DNA of 43,603 bases from Opitutia bacterium. Its GTDB lineage: Bacteria > Verrucomicrobiota > Verrucomicrobiia > Opitutales > Opitutaceae. Below the pieces are notes generated by a model. It had not been told where the DNA came from. It saw only the letters and a program-made list of their open reading frames with translations, and did not search any database. The translations under genes and the position numbers were made by a program. Positions 43,320-43,603 of this stretch are shown one piece after another. The stretch is taken from NCBI GenBank assembly GCA_003142955.1, contig PLOH01000049.1, positions 65,404 through 109,006 of the forward strand, read 5' to 3'. How positions within the stretch are numbered: position 1 is the first letter of the stretch; each line of letters starts with the position of its first letter.

Positions 43320-43603
43320 ATGCCCGCTCGTTATGTGACCGTCGACCGCGAGACTCCGATGCTGCTGCCGCCCGATCTGCGCGAGTGGGTGCCCGCGGAT
43401 CATCTCGTACACTTCGTGATCGACGCCATTGGAGAGCTGGACGTGCGGATGGCCCGGGTCAACGAGCAGGGCAGCGGGAGCGAACAGTATCCGCCGGCGA
43501 TGATGCTCGGGCTGCTGATCTACAGCGATGCGACCGGGGTGTTCGGCAGCCGGCGCATCGAACAAACGACCCATGAGAACGTGGCGGTGCGGCTGCTCTG
43601 CGG
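43320..43603 (+). CDS. IS1182-type transposase, N-terminal part, cut by the window edge
   Basis: 94 residues are visible (MPARYVTVDRETPMLLPPDL, REWVPADHLVHFVIDAIGEL, PPAMMLGLLIYSDATGVFGS). The opening 'DRxTPMLLPPDLxEWVPxDHL' and the 'PPxMMLxLLIY' phrase match the N-terminal domain of IS1182/IS5-like transposases (the InsH-type domain). The catalytic domain lies beyond the window, so completeness is unknown. Confidence 0.85.
   Translation, partial: MPARYVTVDRETPMLLPPDLREWVPADHLVHFVIDAIGELDVRMARVNEQGSGSEQYPPAMMLGLLIYSDATGVFGSRRIEQTTHENVAVRLLC

Overview
The window looks like chromosomal DNA of a GC-rich member of the Verrucomicrobiota, most likely close to Opitutaceae. That placement is inferred from gene content: two large ADOP-type permeases with a PadR regulator, a TPR/ExbB/ExbD cassette, the LemA/M48 pair, and an rpo ribosomal-protein cluster. 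No 16S gene is present to confirm it.

Layout. 1-6.8 kb, minus strand: a partial secreted protein, two ADOP permeases, a small Coa1-like membrane protein between them, and their PadR regulator with an inverted-repeat operator candidate. 7.1-10.9 kb: a shortened DUF748/AsmA-like protein, a small exported protein with an apparent one-base frameshift in its signal peptide, and a 760-residue EF-hand membrane protein. 11.1-13.7 kb: a YkgJ-like cysteine-cluster protein, then ilvB-ilvN read leftward from a textbook attenuator: a 33-codon leader with eight consecutive valine codons, an antiterminator arm and a perfect terminator. 13.8-19.7 kb: aquaporin, EttA, MsrA followed by a rhodanese remnant, an iron-type alcohol dehydrogenase, an ABM monooxygenase and a small unknown gene. 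19.95-21.5 kb: a complete IS481-type element. 21.6-24.4 kb: LemA and an M48 protease. 24.6-29.3 kb: a TPR - ExbB - ExbD - TonB-like operon in which the usual proton-path Glu and Asp both appear to be amides (Q158 and N26). 29.7-42.8 kb: the core cluster tRNA-Thr, tuf, tRNA-Trp, secE, nusG, rplK, rplA, rplJ, rplL, rpoB, rpoC, closed by a strong terminator. The right edge holds a small zinc-ribbon protein and the start of an IS1182-type transposase.

The intergenic DNA is rich in structured repeats. One family (three copies, two of them flanking ettA) keeps its flanks but swaps the hairpin between them. A second, REP-like family keeps a TGTAGG head and varies the following hairpin. Several spacers consist of short, degenerate, iterated words.

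Most interesting points: the complete ilvBN attenuator; the paired amide substitutions in the ExbB/ExbD-like proteins; loss of three of the four cysteines of the second zinc site of RpoC; and the swappable-hairpin repeat family. All calls were made by eye from sequence, without database searches.
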